64,000 bases of DNA from Silvimonas amylolytica (GCF_014645555.1 NZ_BMLY01000002.1:1-64000); one strand, 5' to 3'; numbered from the stretch's first letter, positions 1 to 8,893 are shown. Made by a program: numbers and translations. The notes: generated by a model not told the origin, from the sequence alone.

Positions 1-306
1 CTGCAGCGGAGAAACCGAACTATACGGACCATCCCCACACCCGTCAACACCTTCCTGCAACAAATTTCCCGTCTTCTCCACAAGAGACTGATCCGTAAGG
101 AAATTCCGAAATCATTTCATTTCACATTTGTTACGCAATGATATTTCAGAGCAGATTTTCCGTTTGAAACAGGCGTATGACGGGCCCGCCGTAGCAATCA
201 AAACTCGGCAAACCAGACAAATAAACAAAAAGGCCGCCCTTGTGGGCGGCCTTTTTGTTTGCTGGCGTACAACACATATAGATATATATATGCACGCGCT
301 GCGCCA
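1..306. other. Gene-free left edge
   Basis: I see no convincing gene in these 306 bases. The short ORFs here lack a ribosome binding site and recognisable protein content. The only clear element is the terminator hairpin at about 225-262. A short AT-rich alternating stretch lies at about 275-296, just beyond the stop codon of the RlmL-like gene. Confidence 0.6.
225..262 (-). terminator. Rho-independent terminator after the RlmL-like gene
   Basis: An inverted repeat AAAAAGGCCGCCC / GGGCGGCCTTTTT with a 4-nt loop has an A-run on one side and a T-run on the other. It can therefore work in both directions. It lies about 45 bases beyond the stop of the minus-strand RlmL-like gene and would end the whole jet-yjbR-rlmL-like transcript. 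Confidence 0.85.
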
Positions 307-2490
307 TCAGCTCGGGCGATTGGAGCCTGCCACCACCTTGAACTCGTACAGCCGGCAATCGAGCGCACCGTTATAAACAGGGATGCGCTTGGTGGCATTC
401 AGCCGGATCAGTTTTGGCAGGCGCAGGTCTGCGGTCAGCACGTACGAATTCCAGCCGGTAAAGCGCTGTTTGAGTGCGTCACCCAATTGGGGATAGAACT
501 CGCTCAACTGTTCCTGCTCTTCCAGACGCACACCATATGGCGGGTTGGTGATCAGCACGCCTTCAGTCGCGGGCGCCTGGGCCAACAATACATCGCCAAC
601 CTGCACTTTGATCTTTCCCGTGAGCCCTGCAGCTTCGATGTTGTGCAAAGCGGTATCAACGGCGTGCAGATCACGATCACTCCCTACGATCGGGAAAGGC
701 AAATCAGTCTTGATTGCCGCCTCACTACGCGCCTTGCAGTCAGCCCAGGCTTGCGCGTCAAAGGCGAACAGTTTTTCGAAGCCGAAATTGCGCAGGCGGC
801 CAGGAGCCAGGTTGAGCGCAATCTGGGCCGCCTCGATCAGGAATGTGCCACTACCGCACATGGGATCAAAGAGCGGACGGTCACCCTTCCAGCCAGCCAG
901 CCCCAACAGGCCAGCAGCCAGATTCTCGCGTAGCGGCGCTTCCACGCTTTCTTGACGGTAGCCGCGCTTGAACAATGGTTCACCGGAGGTATCTATATAT
1001 AGCGTGGCCAGGCGATCAGTCAGGAACACCTGAATACGGATGTCCGGATTATGGGTATCCACACTGGGCCGCTCATCATTGATCGTGCGGAACACATCAC
1101 AAATCGCGTCTTTGATTTTGAGTGCGACAAAATCAATACTGCGCAGCGAACTATGTTGGGCTGTCACATTGACCTTGATGGTGCGCGAAACATCAAATAG
1201 CGAAGGCCAGTCGATACGGGTGGCAAGGCGGTACAGATCGGCTTCGTTGCGGTAAGCGCGTTCATCGAGCTGTAGCAGAATACGGCTGGCATAACGCGAG
1301 TGCAGGTTCACCGCGTACATCAGATCAACATGCCCCTCAAAGGCAACCCCACCCTCGCCGGCCAGAACGGCCTGTGCACCAAGGCGCTCCAGTTCATCCG
1401 CGAGCAAGCGCTCCAGGCCCCGCGGGCAAGGCGCATAAAAATGCAGTACCGCTTGCCAGTCAAATGCACGAGGCCGGGCAATGGCTTCAGCCTGCCGCGC
1501 CGCGCCGCCACCCGGGGCCGGGTAGCCATTACCGCGAGATTGATAACCACCTTGATTGCTATCGCGCCGTGGCCGATCACCGAATGAATCCCCGCGCTCA
1601 CGCGGGCCGGCATCACGGCCCTCGCGCTGCGGCCGGTCCTGCCATTCACCGCGCGGGCGCTCGAAGTCCGGGCGATCATCATCCCGGCGCGCGCGGGGTG
1701 CCTGGCCACTAAAGCTGCGGTCATCCGGATTACGACGTGGGGCGTCGCGGTCATCCCGGCGGAATGCGGGACGATCACCTTGCGGGCGATCACCCCGATT
1801 ATCGCGATCGCCTTGATAACGCGGTTTGTCGCCGGCGTAAGCACGGTCACCCCGCGGCGCATCACGGTCATCACGCCGGAAAGCCGGGCGATCACCTTGC
1901 GGGCGCTCGCCCCGGTTGTCCCGGTCACCCTGATAACGTGGTTTATCACCGGCATATCCCCCGCCGCGCGGCGCATCACGGTCGTCTCGCCGGAAGGACG
2001 GGCGATCACCTTGTGGGCGCTCGCCGCGGTTGTCCCGGTCGCCCTGATAACGCGGTTTATCGCCGGCATATCCCTGGCCGCCACGCGGTGCATCGCGATC
2101 ATCGCGCCGGAAGGACGGACGATCACCTTGCGCTCGCTCGCCCCGGTTGTCCCGGTCGCCCTGATAACGCGGTTTATCGCCGGCATATCCCTGGCCGCCA
2201 CGCGGTGCATCGCGATCATCGCGCCGGAAGGACGGACGATCACCTTGCGCTCGCTCACCGCGATTGTCGCGATCCCCCTGATAACGGGGCTTGTCGCCAT
2301 CACGCCGCGCACCGCCGCGACCTTCACCTTCACTCTTACCCTGCCAGGCGGGATCCTGTTGATAAGGTTTTTGCGCCTGACCGCCAGAAAAGGCTGCAGC
2401 ACGGCCAGCCGGTCTGGAGGGTCGGCGCGTATTGCCGGCAGATTGAGCCGCCTCTTTGGGAGGCAGTTTCAGGGTTTTTTTGTCGCTCAT
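307..2490 (-). CDS. RlmL-like THUMP-domain rRNA (guanine-N2) methyltransferase with repetitive N-terminal tail
   Basis: The C-terminal ~380 residues are a class I SAM-dependent RNA methyltransferase of the RlmL/YcbY N-half type. A THUMP-like region is followed by a SAM motif (DPMCGSGTFLIEAA) and the catalytic motif TNPPYG typical of N2-guanine methylation. By family, the substrate would be 23S rRNA (m2G2445 in E. coli). The first ~350 residues are very unusual: low complexity, rich in Arg, Asp, Gly and Pro, with five tandem ~39-residue units containing GDKPRYQGDRDNRG and FRRDDRDAPRG. They are probably disordered. I chose the ATG at 2490 (MSDKKTLK) because the longer frame would start inside yjbR. 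It is the last gene of the minus-strand operon, 4 bp after yjbR. The methyltransferase family is clear; the exact rRNA position is inferred. Confidence 0.88.
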   Translation of the reverse strand: MSDKKTLKLPPKEAAQSAGNTRRPSRPAGRAAAFSGGQAQKPYQQDPAWQGKSEGEGRGGARRDGDKPRYQGDRDNRGERAQGDRPSFRRDDRDAPRGGQGYAGDKPRYQGDRDNRGERAQGDRPSFRRDDRDAPRGGQGYAGDKPRYQGDRDNRGERPQGDRPSFRRDDRDAPRGGGYAGDKPRYQGDRDNRGERPQGDRPAFRRDDRDAPRGDRAYAGDKPRYQGDRDNRGDRPQGDRPAFRRDDRDAPRRNPDDRSFSGQAPRARRDDDRPDFERPRGEWQDRPQREGRDAGPRERGDSFGDRPRRDSNQGGYQSRGNGYPAPGGGAARQAEAIARPRAFDWQAVLHFYAPCPRGLERLLADELERLGAQAVLAGEGGVAFEGHVDLMYAVNLHSRYASRILLQLDERAYRNEADLYRLATRIDWPSLFDVSRTIKVNVTAQHSSLRSIDFVALKIKDAICDVFRTINDERPSVDTHNPDIRIQVFLTDRLATLYIDTSGEPLFKRGYRQESVEAPLRENLAAGLLGLAGWKGDRPLFDPMCGSGTFLIEAAQIALNLAPGRLRNFGFEKLFAFDAQAWADCKARSEAAIKTDLPFPIVGSDRDLHAVDTALHNIEAAGLTGKIKVQVGDVLLAQAPATEGVLITNPPYGVRLEEQEQLSEFYPQLGDALKQRFTGWNSYVLTADLRLPKLIRLNATKRIPVYNGALDCRLYEFKVVAGSNRPS
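1735..2300 (-). repeat. Five tandem ~117-bp coding repeats
   Basis: Within the RlmL-like gene about five consecutive units of roughly 117 bp each encode a ~39-residue Arg/Asp/Gly-rich block. The two units nearest the start codon (about 2066-2142 and 2183-2259 in the shared core) look identical at DNA level. The distal units carry small substitutions and 1-2 residue indels (GGQGYAG, GGGYAG, GDRAYAG). This is a minisatellite-like array able to expand or contract in frame. Confidence 0.9.
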
Positions 2491-2494
2491 GGGA

Positions 2495-2842
2495 TTAATC
2501 CGGAAAAGGCAAGGTGTGACGCACCCGTGCGGGCAATTTGTCCCGCACAAGGCGCCATGAAGTGTTGATCAGGTCAGCCAGCTGTGAAGCCGGCAAGACG
2601 CGGGTGTTGGTGATGGCAATCCAGCCGTGACGCGCCAGGTAGGGCGCGGGTATCACGCCGGCGTGGTCGGTCAGTTCCAGAAAGCGCATTTTCTCTACTT
2701 TGAGTGAGACCTGACCGGTATCGGGGCTGACCACGGCAAACATCTTGTCAGCGATAGAATAAACCTCTCGCGTTTGCCACTTGATGTCACAGGTCACGCC
2801 CGGCAAAGCTGCGCACTTTGCCCGGAATTGGTCCAGATTCAT
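2495..2842 (-). CDS. MmcQ/YjbR family protein
   Basis: The 115-residue product matches the MmcQ/YjbR-like family (CyaY-like fold, sometimes called a DNA-binding family). Visible features are an N-terminal helix ending in LPGVT, the strand region MFAVVSPDTGQVSLKV, and the closing segment LINTSWRLVRDKLP, all typical in order and length. The molecular role of the family is not settled. Its ATG overlaps the stop of the TOPRIM gene by 4 bp, and its stop is 4 bp before the RlmL-like start. It is therefore translated in series with the SMC operon. Whether it takes part in that system or is only co-transcribed cannot be told from sequence. Confidence 0.85.
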   Translation of the reverse strand: MNLDQFRAKCAALPGVTCDIKWQTREVYSIADKMFAVVSPDTGQVSLKVEKMRFLELTDHAGVIPAPYLARHGWIAITNTRVLPASQLADLINTSWRLVRDKLPARVRHTLPFPD

Positions 2843-4065
2843 AGGTATTGTTCCTGTTCGGCTTTCTGGCTCAAGCGATCCATCTCTTGCGCCAGCGCCG
2901 CCAGTTCAGGCGGTAAATCCTGCAATAGTATTTGTTCCAGCTTGCGCCGATCTGCATCGGTAAGTTCGATCCGGTGCCGGCATGCATTCAGTGTAGCGGC
3001 ATCCATGCGCCACGGTTGCCAATGTCCACCAGCCTGACTGACGGCAGCACCCGCACGCATAGCCAGATCAATGCCCCACGGATCGCAGTCACACGCAATA
3101 CGCACCGGGCACTGTGCCAGTTTGACGAGATGTTGCAGGCCTTGAAGCCACCAAGAGGCGACGTACCCGGGCTGCCACAGCACCAACTCACCCGCGCGGG
3201 CTTGCTCGCAGGCCTGAGTAAAGCTGGTCAGATTCTCAACAATACTGATCTGCAATACGCCAGCCAGTTGGTCACAGTGAGCCAGACTCACAGGTGTCAG
3301 TGCCATGTGTTGTGGCATGACAGCCAGGTCAATCAGTACATATCCTTTGGCAATCAGCGTGCAGCGACCACCCAGCGTCATCATTGGCGCATGCTCTGAA
3401 ATGCCGCACGCGGGCAGATCGACATGCTGCGCCAGCCATTGCCACTCTGCGGTGTGAATGGCCTTGGTGCGATCACGTGCAAACTGTGCAAAGTGACGAC
3501 GGGTACCTCGTTTACCCTGCTGCAACCAGCGAACCAAAGCATCACACAATTGGCGCCGTGCAGAGATAGAGCGCGCGGGGCTGCCTGCCAAGGCCATTGC
3601 CAGCGCTAACAAGCGTTCATCTCCAACGGCCAGCCAGCGCTGGTTTTCCCGTCGCGCTCTTTCTGCGGCGGGGTCTTTCAATCCGAGATGCTCTCGTAAT
3701 GCATTCAAATCAAGCCAGGTCAACGAGCGGGGTTGCCAGCTACCGCGCAAGGCACGGCTGGTCACCTCCTCGTATTCGATCCAGCCCCTCAACAACAACC
3801 CCAGCAGCGCGTCCACAGCAAGGTGATGACGCTGCGATCCGGCCTGATCCAACAGCGCGACCCACTTGGGATGTTCGGAACGGGTTTGCTTCAGCCACTC
3901 GATCAATAATGCGCGCCGTTCCTGGGGCCAATCGGCCAAAGACTGCGGCGTATCGACCTCACCCCTGACACGGCGCCGATCAGACAAGCTGGCACGAGCA
4001 GGGTCACCAAGGCGCAAAGTCAGCGCGCCGGGCAGCGACTCATGCGCGCGCCAGTCTTCGACCAT
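2839..4065 (-). CDS. jetD: JetD-like TOPRIM protein (DUF3322/DUF2220-like), putative DNA-cleaving subunit
   Basis: The 408-residue protein sits in the jetD position of a JetABCD operon. In characterised Wadjet systems JetD is the nuclease that cleaves circular plasmid DNA trapped by the SMC complex. The C-terminal third carries a TOPRIM signature: a glutamate strand ISIVENLTSF (E277) and an Asp-x-Asp turn CDCDPWGID (D326, D328). The residues needed for metal binding therefore appear intact. The N-terminal ~240 residues are helical and charged, as expected for the arm region. The ATG at 4065 lies 5 bp after the stop of the SMC gene, with GGAATAA upstream as a usable ribosome binding site. The 3' end overlaps yjbR by 4 bp. 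Assignment rests on TOPRIM motifs plus operon order, since overall similarity to known JetD cannot be measured here. Confidence 0.8.
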   Translation of the reverse strand: MVEDWRAHESLPGALTLRLGDPARASLSDRRRVRGEVDTPQSLADWPQERRALLIEWLKQTRSEHPKWVALLDQAGSQRHHLAVDALLGLLLRGWIEYEEVTSRALRGSWQPRSLTWLDLNALREHLGLKDPAAERARRENQRWLAVGDERLLALAMALAGSPARSISARRQLCDALVRWLQQGKRGTRRHFAQFARDRTKAIHTAEWQWLAQHVDLPACGISEHAPMMTLGGRCTLIAKGYVLIDLAVMPQHMALTPVSLAHCDQLAGVLQISIVENLTSFTQACEQARAGELVLWQPGYVASWWLQGLQHLVKLAQCPVRIACDCDPWGIDLAMRAGAAVSQAGGHWQPWRMDAATLNACRHRIELTDADRRKLEQILLQDLPPELAALAQEMDRLSQKAEQEQYL

Positions 4066-4070
4066 GTGGT

Positions 4071-6884
4071 TTATTCCATCGCTACAGCACGGGTTCGCCG
4101 GCGGGTCTGCGCAATCACGGGTGCCCAGGTTTCACCAGGTTGTTTTTTGCGCGTGGTCAGCGTCAATTCACTCGGACCGTACACGTTAGTGTTATGAGTC
4201 AGCGGTGTCGTAATCAGATACTGCGCCTGCGTCGCTTTCAAAAAGCCGCCGACACGGTCGATGTTAAAGATATCCAGGTGGGCGAACGGCTCGTCAATGA
4301 ACACGAAGCCAGACGGATTAGCATCGTCCATCATCAGGCCAATCAGCATGATCAGTGACTTCATGACCTGCTGCCCGCCTGAAGCTTCGCCATCGTTCAG
4401 ACCCATCATGCCCTTCTGGTCGAAGTTGAAACGGACCGTCAACCCCGCTTGCGACAGCACCAGATCGTCGTTTTCCAGATGCGGCAGATCGGTTTCAACA
4501 TCAATGCCAGACAACTCGCCCAACCGTTTCAGGTTCCGGCCATACTCACGCACTGTCGCCTTGAGTTTGTTGATATAAGCGCCGCGCGCTTCATCTGTCA
4601 GTTGTTCTGTACGCTGGACTTCGTTGCGGTGCGCATGGGTATCACGTTCCAGTGCGCGGTAGTCATCGGCCACCTTATCGCGGCGCGCCAGGATGGTCGC
4701 GTCGGTTTCCCACTCCATCTGCGCCAGGCGTTCACGTTCACGCTCGACCATGTGCTGTACTTCGCGCGCAGAACCATATTTGTCACGCAATACGCGCAGG
4801 CGCTCGGCGTTGCGCACTTCATCGGGCATGCCCGCGCGGGATTTGCGCAGATCATTAACGCGGCGGGTTTGTTCATCACGCTGGCGGGCTAGCTGCTCCA
4901 GTTCTGCGTTAACTGCGCGGTCAAGTTGCTCGCGACGATCCTTGAGTTTTTCGTAACCCAGACGACCTTCTTCACGCAACTTGCGCGCTTCATCCCAACT
5001 GGCTTGCGCCATGGCCATGGCCGCACCAGCCTCCTGCACGCGGCGCTGTTCTTCGGGCCAGCGCTCAGCAACTGCATCGAACTCGTCCTGACGCGCAGCC
5101 AGTTGCACAACAGCCTGCATACCCATCAGGGATTGCTGCAGCGCTGAGATATCCCGCTCCAGCTCAACCAGCTTGCCTTCGTCATCCAGCAGTTGTTCAT
5201 TCAGGTCACGCAGCCGGCGAGTTGCTTCATTCAGGCGGGATTGCCGCGCGGCCTCACCAAAGGCGTAATCGCCTGGTCGGGCCGAGATATCGCGCGCACC
5301 CCGGCGTTCTTTGTGATAACCGTCGCGGGTAATCCAGTCACCGTCCAGATGCTCGCCATCTGCCACGGATTTGGCACGCTGCGTGCGATTCAACAAGCCA
5401 ACCAGCCATCCTGGCGCATCTGCTTTAAAGTCGACCACTTCCAGAATCGAGTTGCGGTTTGCGCGCTCCACCGGCTCACGGTCCGGGACGATGAAATGGC
5501 GATACTTCAGCTGCTGACCAATACCAAAGGCTTCTTTGCGATCGCTGGTACGGTTAAGCAAGATGATGTGCCGATATGGCGCCAGCAGCGCCTCGACCGC
5601 GTCCTGCCAACTGTGATCGCGCACTTCCACGATCTCGGTCAGCAGTTGGTGCGCAATACCGGCCTCATCCAATGCAGCACGCATGCGGTTCACGAAGTCC
5701 GGATGCGGTTGACGACCTTGTTGCAGAGCAAACTGAGCCTGCGCCAGTTCCTGGCGCTCATCCTTCATTAATTTGATGGCTTGCTTGAGCTTGCCCGCCG
5801 TATCACGCTGCTGCGCCAGTCTGTCATTGAGCGCGACGCTATCTGCGCCATGTTCAGCCTCCGCCAACTGGCGCAGACGTTCCGCTTCTTTCATTGTTTT
5901 TTCGCTGTCGCGTGCGGCATCACGTGCCGTCTGGAAAGCGATATACGCATCGTCATGCTCTTTGCGTGCGGCCTCTTCCTGCGATTGGGCCGACTCCTGG
6001 CCCGTAGCAATAGCACGATACTGCACGTCGAGCGTGTCAAGTTCGTCTTGTTTCTGCCGCAGACTCTTTCTGGCACCGCGGAACTGGTTGATGTAGCCGC
6101 GCAGGCTTTCCCATTGTTCAACATACTTGAGCGCAGGCACCGCCTGCTGCTCCAGTTTTTCAATGTCGTCCTGCAGCGAACGCCATTCCAGATAGTTGTT
6201 GGCGCGCAGCTTCAGGCGCTCGACGTCCAGCCCGACTTGCGCGAGCTGCTGTTCCATCTTGTTGAGTTCGGCTTCAGCCTCTTTCAGGCGCAGCTTGGCC
6301 TCGGCATAGTGATCCAGCACCTGCTTGTCACCAAATACCTGGAACACCAGTTCGAGCAATGCCTTGGGCGAGTACTCACACAACTTGTCGGTATCGCCTT
6401 GCTCAAGCGCCAGCACTTCGGCAATCGCCGGCGTCAGTCCGGCTTGCTCCAGCCGGCGTTTGTATTCATTCACGCCCAGCCATTGCAATGTGCTTTCGGT
6501 TTGCGCATCCAGCGTGACATCGCCCTCAGCAATGGCGTACTGACGCATCCAGTCGCCACCCTGTTTGCGGATACGACAAAACAACGTCACCACTTCACTC
6601 GTGGCCGGGAAAAACAGTGTCGGGAACAAGCCACCGGCTTCCCGGCGCGGGTTGGAGACAACGCCTCGCAACCAGGCATAGTTTTCGCGGTTGTTCCGCA
6701 CATAGCGTTTGTAGTCGCGACGCCCAGAACATTTCAGTGCCAGCAACGTACGCAAGGCATCAAGCAAGGTGGTTTTGCCAGAGCCGTTAGGGCCGACGAT
6801 GGTGACAATCTGGGCATCTAGCGGCACGCGAATGGCGCGCCAGAAATCCCAGTGGATCATTTCAAGTTCGCGGATCTGGAACAT
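4071..6884 (-). CDS. jetC: SMC-like ATPase of a Wadjet/Mks-type complex (JetC-like)
   Basis: The 937-residue product has full SMC architecture. Walker A GPNGSGKTT is at residues 31-39, and a first coiled coil runs from about 190 to 390. A globular hinge spans about 395-545 (including APYRHIILLNR and YRHFIVPDREP), and a return coiled coil follows to about 790. The C-terminal head has an ABC signature variant ASGGQQ (834-839) and Walker B FVFIDEP (860-866), followed by HLD. It would dimerise, load on DNA with the kleisin and MukE-like subunits, and extrude loops using ATP. At 937 residues it is short for MukB (~1480) and somewhat short for most JetC, so the arms are compact. The start codon follows the jetB stop directly (TAAATG). 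SMC identity is certain; the Wadjet subtype is open. Confidence 0.88.
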   Translation of the reverse strand: MFQIRELEMIHWDFWRAIRVPLDAQIVTIVGPNGSGKTTLLDALRTLLALKCSGRRDYKRYVRNNRENYAWLRGVVSNPRREAGGLFPTLFFPATSEVVTLFCRIRKQGGDWMRQYAIAEGDVTLDAQTESTLQWLGVNEYKRRLEQAGLTPAIAEVLALEQGDTDKLCEYSPKALLELVFQVFGDKQVLDHYAEAKLRLKEAEAELNKMEQQLAQVGLDVERLKLRANNYLEWRSLQDDIEKLEQQAVPALKYVEQWESLRGYINQFRGARKSLRQKQDELDTLDVQYRAIATGQESAQSQEEAARKEHDDAYIAFQTARDAARDSEKTMKEAERLRQLAEAEHGADSVALNDRLAQQRDTAGKLKQAIKLMKDERQELAQAQFALQQGRQPHPDFVNRMRAALDEAGIAHQLLTEIVEVRDHSWQDAVEALLAPYRHIILLNRTSDRKEAFGIGQQLKYRHFIVPDREPVERANRNSILEVVDFKADAPGWLVGLLNRTQRAKSVADGEHLDGDWITRDGYHKERRGARDISARPGDYAFGEAARQSRLNEATRRLRDLNEQLLDDEGKLVELERDISALQQSLMGMQAVVQLAARQDEFDAVAERWPEEQRRVQEAGAAMAMAQASWDEARKLREEGRLGYEKLKDRREQLDRAVNAELEQLARQRDEQTRRVNDLRKSRAGMPDEVRNAERLRVLRDKYGSAREVQHMVERERERLAQMEWETDATILARRDKVADDYRALERDTHAHRNEVQRTEQLTDEARGAYINKLKATVREYGRNLKRLGELSGIDVETDLPHLENDDLVLSQAGLTVRFNFDQKGMMGLNDGEASGGQQVMKSLIMLIGLMMDDANPSGFVFIDEPFAHLDIFNIDRVGGFLKATQAQYLITTPLTHNTNVYGPSELTLTTRKKQPGETWAPVIAQTRRRTRAVAME

Positions 6885-7595
6885 TTAAACTTCTTCCCCC
6901 GATGTGGTCTCGGCGGTGTCTTCGGGGGCATCTTCATGACCGGCATCGTCTTCAACGGCAATACGCGTACCGGTCAGTTTGAGCACTTCGGCCAGCGCGC
7001 CTTCGATAATGCGTGGCGCGAGTTTGGTGTAGTCGATCATCAGATCAAGCAAGGGGCCTTCATGGATCATTTTGTTGCGACGGATCACAAAACCCAGCTT
7101 GGCCAATTGGCCCAGATTCATCGAAAACCGTGACTTGCCGCCCAGTTTTTTGCCGAAGTCGGCGTAGATCGCATCCTCTGGCACCCCTGGAGCAACTTCC
7201 TCGCCCCGTGTGATGGGTTTTTCTGTGCCAAACATATCTGTCTGCGTATCGCCAGCAGCCGAGGCGCGCGCAATCTGGCGCTCCCGCTTGGGCAAAATGA
7301 TCAGCGCCCAGACCACGACCAACAATGCGATGGCGTCACGCGGCAGACCCATATTGTTGGACAACCAGTTCTCGCCCTCGCCAAAAACCCAGTCTTCCAT
7401 TTCAGGCTTAAGGCCCACGGCAATGTGTTCTGCGTAGGGGTTTTCCAGCAACTGCAGGCCGCATTCTTCCAGGCGGTGCTCCAGGCTTTCACGGAAAACT
7501 TCGTCGACCAGCGCACGGCGGGCCAACGGGTCTTTGCGGGGGATAAAACGGTGGGCCAGCAATCGCGCCACCAGAATGTTCAAAGCTTGATCCAT
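6885..7595 (-). CDS. jetB: MukE/JetB-like winged-helix subunit
   Basis: The 236-residue protein lies between the kleisin-like and SMC-like genes, the usual place of MukE/JetB (KITE subunit). The stretch FGKKLGGKSRFSMNLGQLAKLGF, then RRNKMIHEGPLLDLMIDY, looks like a winged helix with a wing. The last ~25 residues are acidic and low complexity (EDDAGHEDAPEDTAETTSGEE). In this family the dimer binds the kleisin middle region and contacts DNA. The gene is 38 bp after jetA and abuts jetC with no spacer. The call relies on position, size and the winged-helix pattern rather than on a diagnostic motif. Confidence 0.72.
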   Translation of the reverse strand: MDQALNILVARLLAHRFIPRKDPLARRALVDEVFRESLEHRLEECGLQLLENPYAEHIAVGLKPEMEDWVFGEGENWLSNNMGLPRDAIALLVVVWALIILPKRERQIARASAAGDTQTDMFGTEKPITRGEEVAPGVPEDAIYADFGKKLGGKSRFSMNLGQLAKLGFVIRRNKMIHEGPLLDLMIDYTKLAPRIIEGALAEVLKLTGTRIAVEDDAGHEDAPEDTAETTSGEEV

Positions 7596-7633
7596 AGTTC
7601 AGTCTTGTCCGTTTGGTCTGGCAGGCAGCAAGA

Positions 7634-8893
7634 TCATTTGTGCGGCACCAGGCGGCCACGTGTCAGCGTGGCCACTTCGGGGTGATCGACTTCGTCGATG
7701 GCATCTTCCGTCACCAGCGACAACGGCAGCTTCACCACATCCGCCACCACGCTCTGCTCCAGCGCAGCTTCCTGGTCACCCAAAAGGGACAGCAGCGAGA
7801 GGCGATATGCCGTTTCCGGGTAAGTATCGGCCAACACAGCATTGGCCAGCGGGGTTTCCAGATCAATACCCTGCAGGAGCGCGTACAGCTCTTCGGCATG
7901 AACTAGCCGCTCGGCTTCCAGCGCTGTCACCGAGGGAGAGAACTCGGATGAGGGCAGAGCAGCGTCTGTAATCTGGTCGCGTTCACGCTCCAGCAGTTCG
8001 AACTCGGTGACATCCAGCAAGATATCGGACACCACAAAACCCGGTTCCGGATGAAATGTGAGCAGATCACGCCCCAACCCGGCCAGTTCTTCTTGCGAGC
8101 GCTCACGCAACCAGTCAGCCACGTTGGTCGAGGTCAGACCGGACTGCCCCAGATGCACACGCTGCGCGCCCAGTTCAGCAAGACGGCGCTGGAACACGCT
8201 AGTCATGCGCAACATGCGGCCCTGAGCCAACGCAATCGCCTGCGCAACTTGCTGAACGTGCCGTTCGCCTGATTCATCTTCAAGCACAGAGCGGACGACC
8301 TCGGTCCCTTTTTCCACCCAGTTCCAAACGCTTTGCAGTTTCGCGCGGGCCTTGCGGATCTGGAATTCGGATTGAGACTCCAGCGCTTCTTCAAAATCGG
8401 CATGCAATTCGTTCAGGCGCGCATGCAAATGTTGAAGCGACTCCGGAGACACATTCCCCACTGCCTGCCCGGCCGCGACCTGCGCAGTCAGATAACCCAG
8501 TTCGGCATCCCCGTCGGCAAACTGGGTCAGCGTAGCGATGGCGGCCAGTGCAATCCGGGCCGATTCCGACAGGCTGTACAGGCCCTCATCGCTATCCCAC
8601 ACCAGCAAGCCGTTTTCGCGCAGGCGCTTGAGTACCGTGTCGCGTTTGACCGGGTTGATATAAGAGAAATGCGTTTCGAGTTCTTGCGGGCTCCAGCGCG
8701 GCGCATCCGCGCGCGAACCAATCACGCGCAGCATCAATAACCGCACCATGACTTCGTCTTCGCCACCCCGGAACAAGGTAATCAACGCGCCGACCGATTC
8801 ACGCGCGCGCAACAGGCTCGCCAGCGGCGCCAGATCAGCCGGGTTAAACCCGGGCTGGAAAAACTCGGCAAGCGGAGATTCTGTAGGTTGCAT
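7634..8893 (-). CDS. jetA: MukF/JetA-like kleisin subunit
   Basis: The 419-residue first gene of the operon fits a MukF/JetA kleisin. The N-terminal region holds a winged-helix-like segment (residues ~50-110, including HFSYINPVKRDTVLKRL, then LVWD). A long helical middle follows (residues ~150-250, heptad-like leucines), and the C-terminal portion carries an acidic linker and a small terminal domain. By analogy it would bridge the two SMC heads and bind the MukE-like dimer. It starts 66 bp after the stop of the GT14 gene, so it may have its own promoter or receive read-through from obg. Family assignment depends mainly on operon context. Confidence 0.7.
   Translation of the reverse strand: MQPTESPLAEFFQPGFNPADLAPLASLLRARESVGALITLFRGGEDEVMVRLLMLRVIGSRADAPRWSPQELETHFSYINPVKRDTVLKRLRENGLLVWDSDEGLYSLSESARIALAAIATLTQFADGDAELGYLTAQVAAGQAVGNVSPESLQHLHARLNELHADFEEALESQSEFQIRKARAKLQSVWNWVEKGTEVVRSVLEDESGERHVQQVAQAIALAQGRMLRMTSVFQRRLAELGAQRVHLGQSGLTSTNVADWLRERSQEELAGLGRDLLTFHPEPGFVVSDILLDVTEFELLERERDQITDAALPSSEFSPSVTALEAERLVHAEELYALLQGIDLETPLANAVLADTYPETAYRLSLLSLLGDQEAALEQSVVADVVKLPLSLVTEDAIDEVDHPEVATLTRGRLVPHK

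Noticed and set aside
275-296. Alternating AT stretch as a regulatory element
   Set aside because: It lies between a stop codon and a terminator; too short and without a partner motif.
1320-2568. Long alternative-frame ORFs on both strands (for example 1320-2402 minus, 1780-2568 and 1737-2498 plus)
   Set aside because: They lie over the 117-bp repeat array; periodic GC-rich sequence keeps other frames open. Their products have no family features, while the RlmL-like frame does.
4071-8893. MukBEF chromosome condensin
   Set aside because: The SMC protein is far too short for MukB, and a TOPRIM gene follows directly, which fits Wadjet/MksBEFG-type operons rather than MukBEF.
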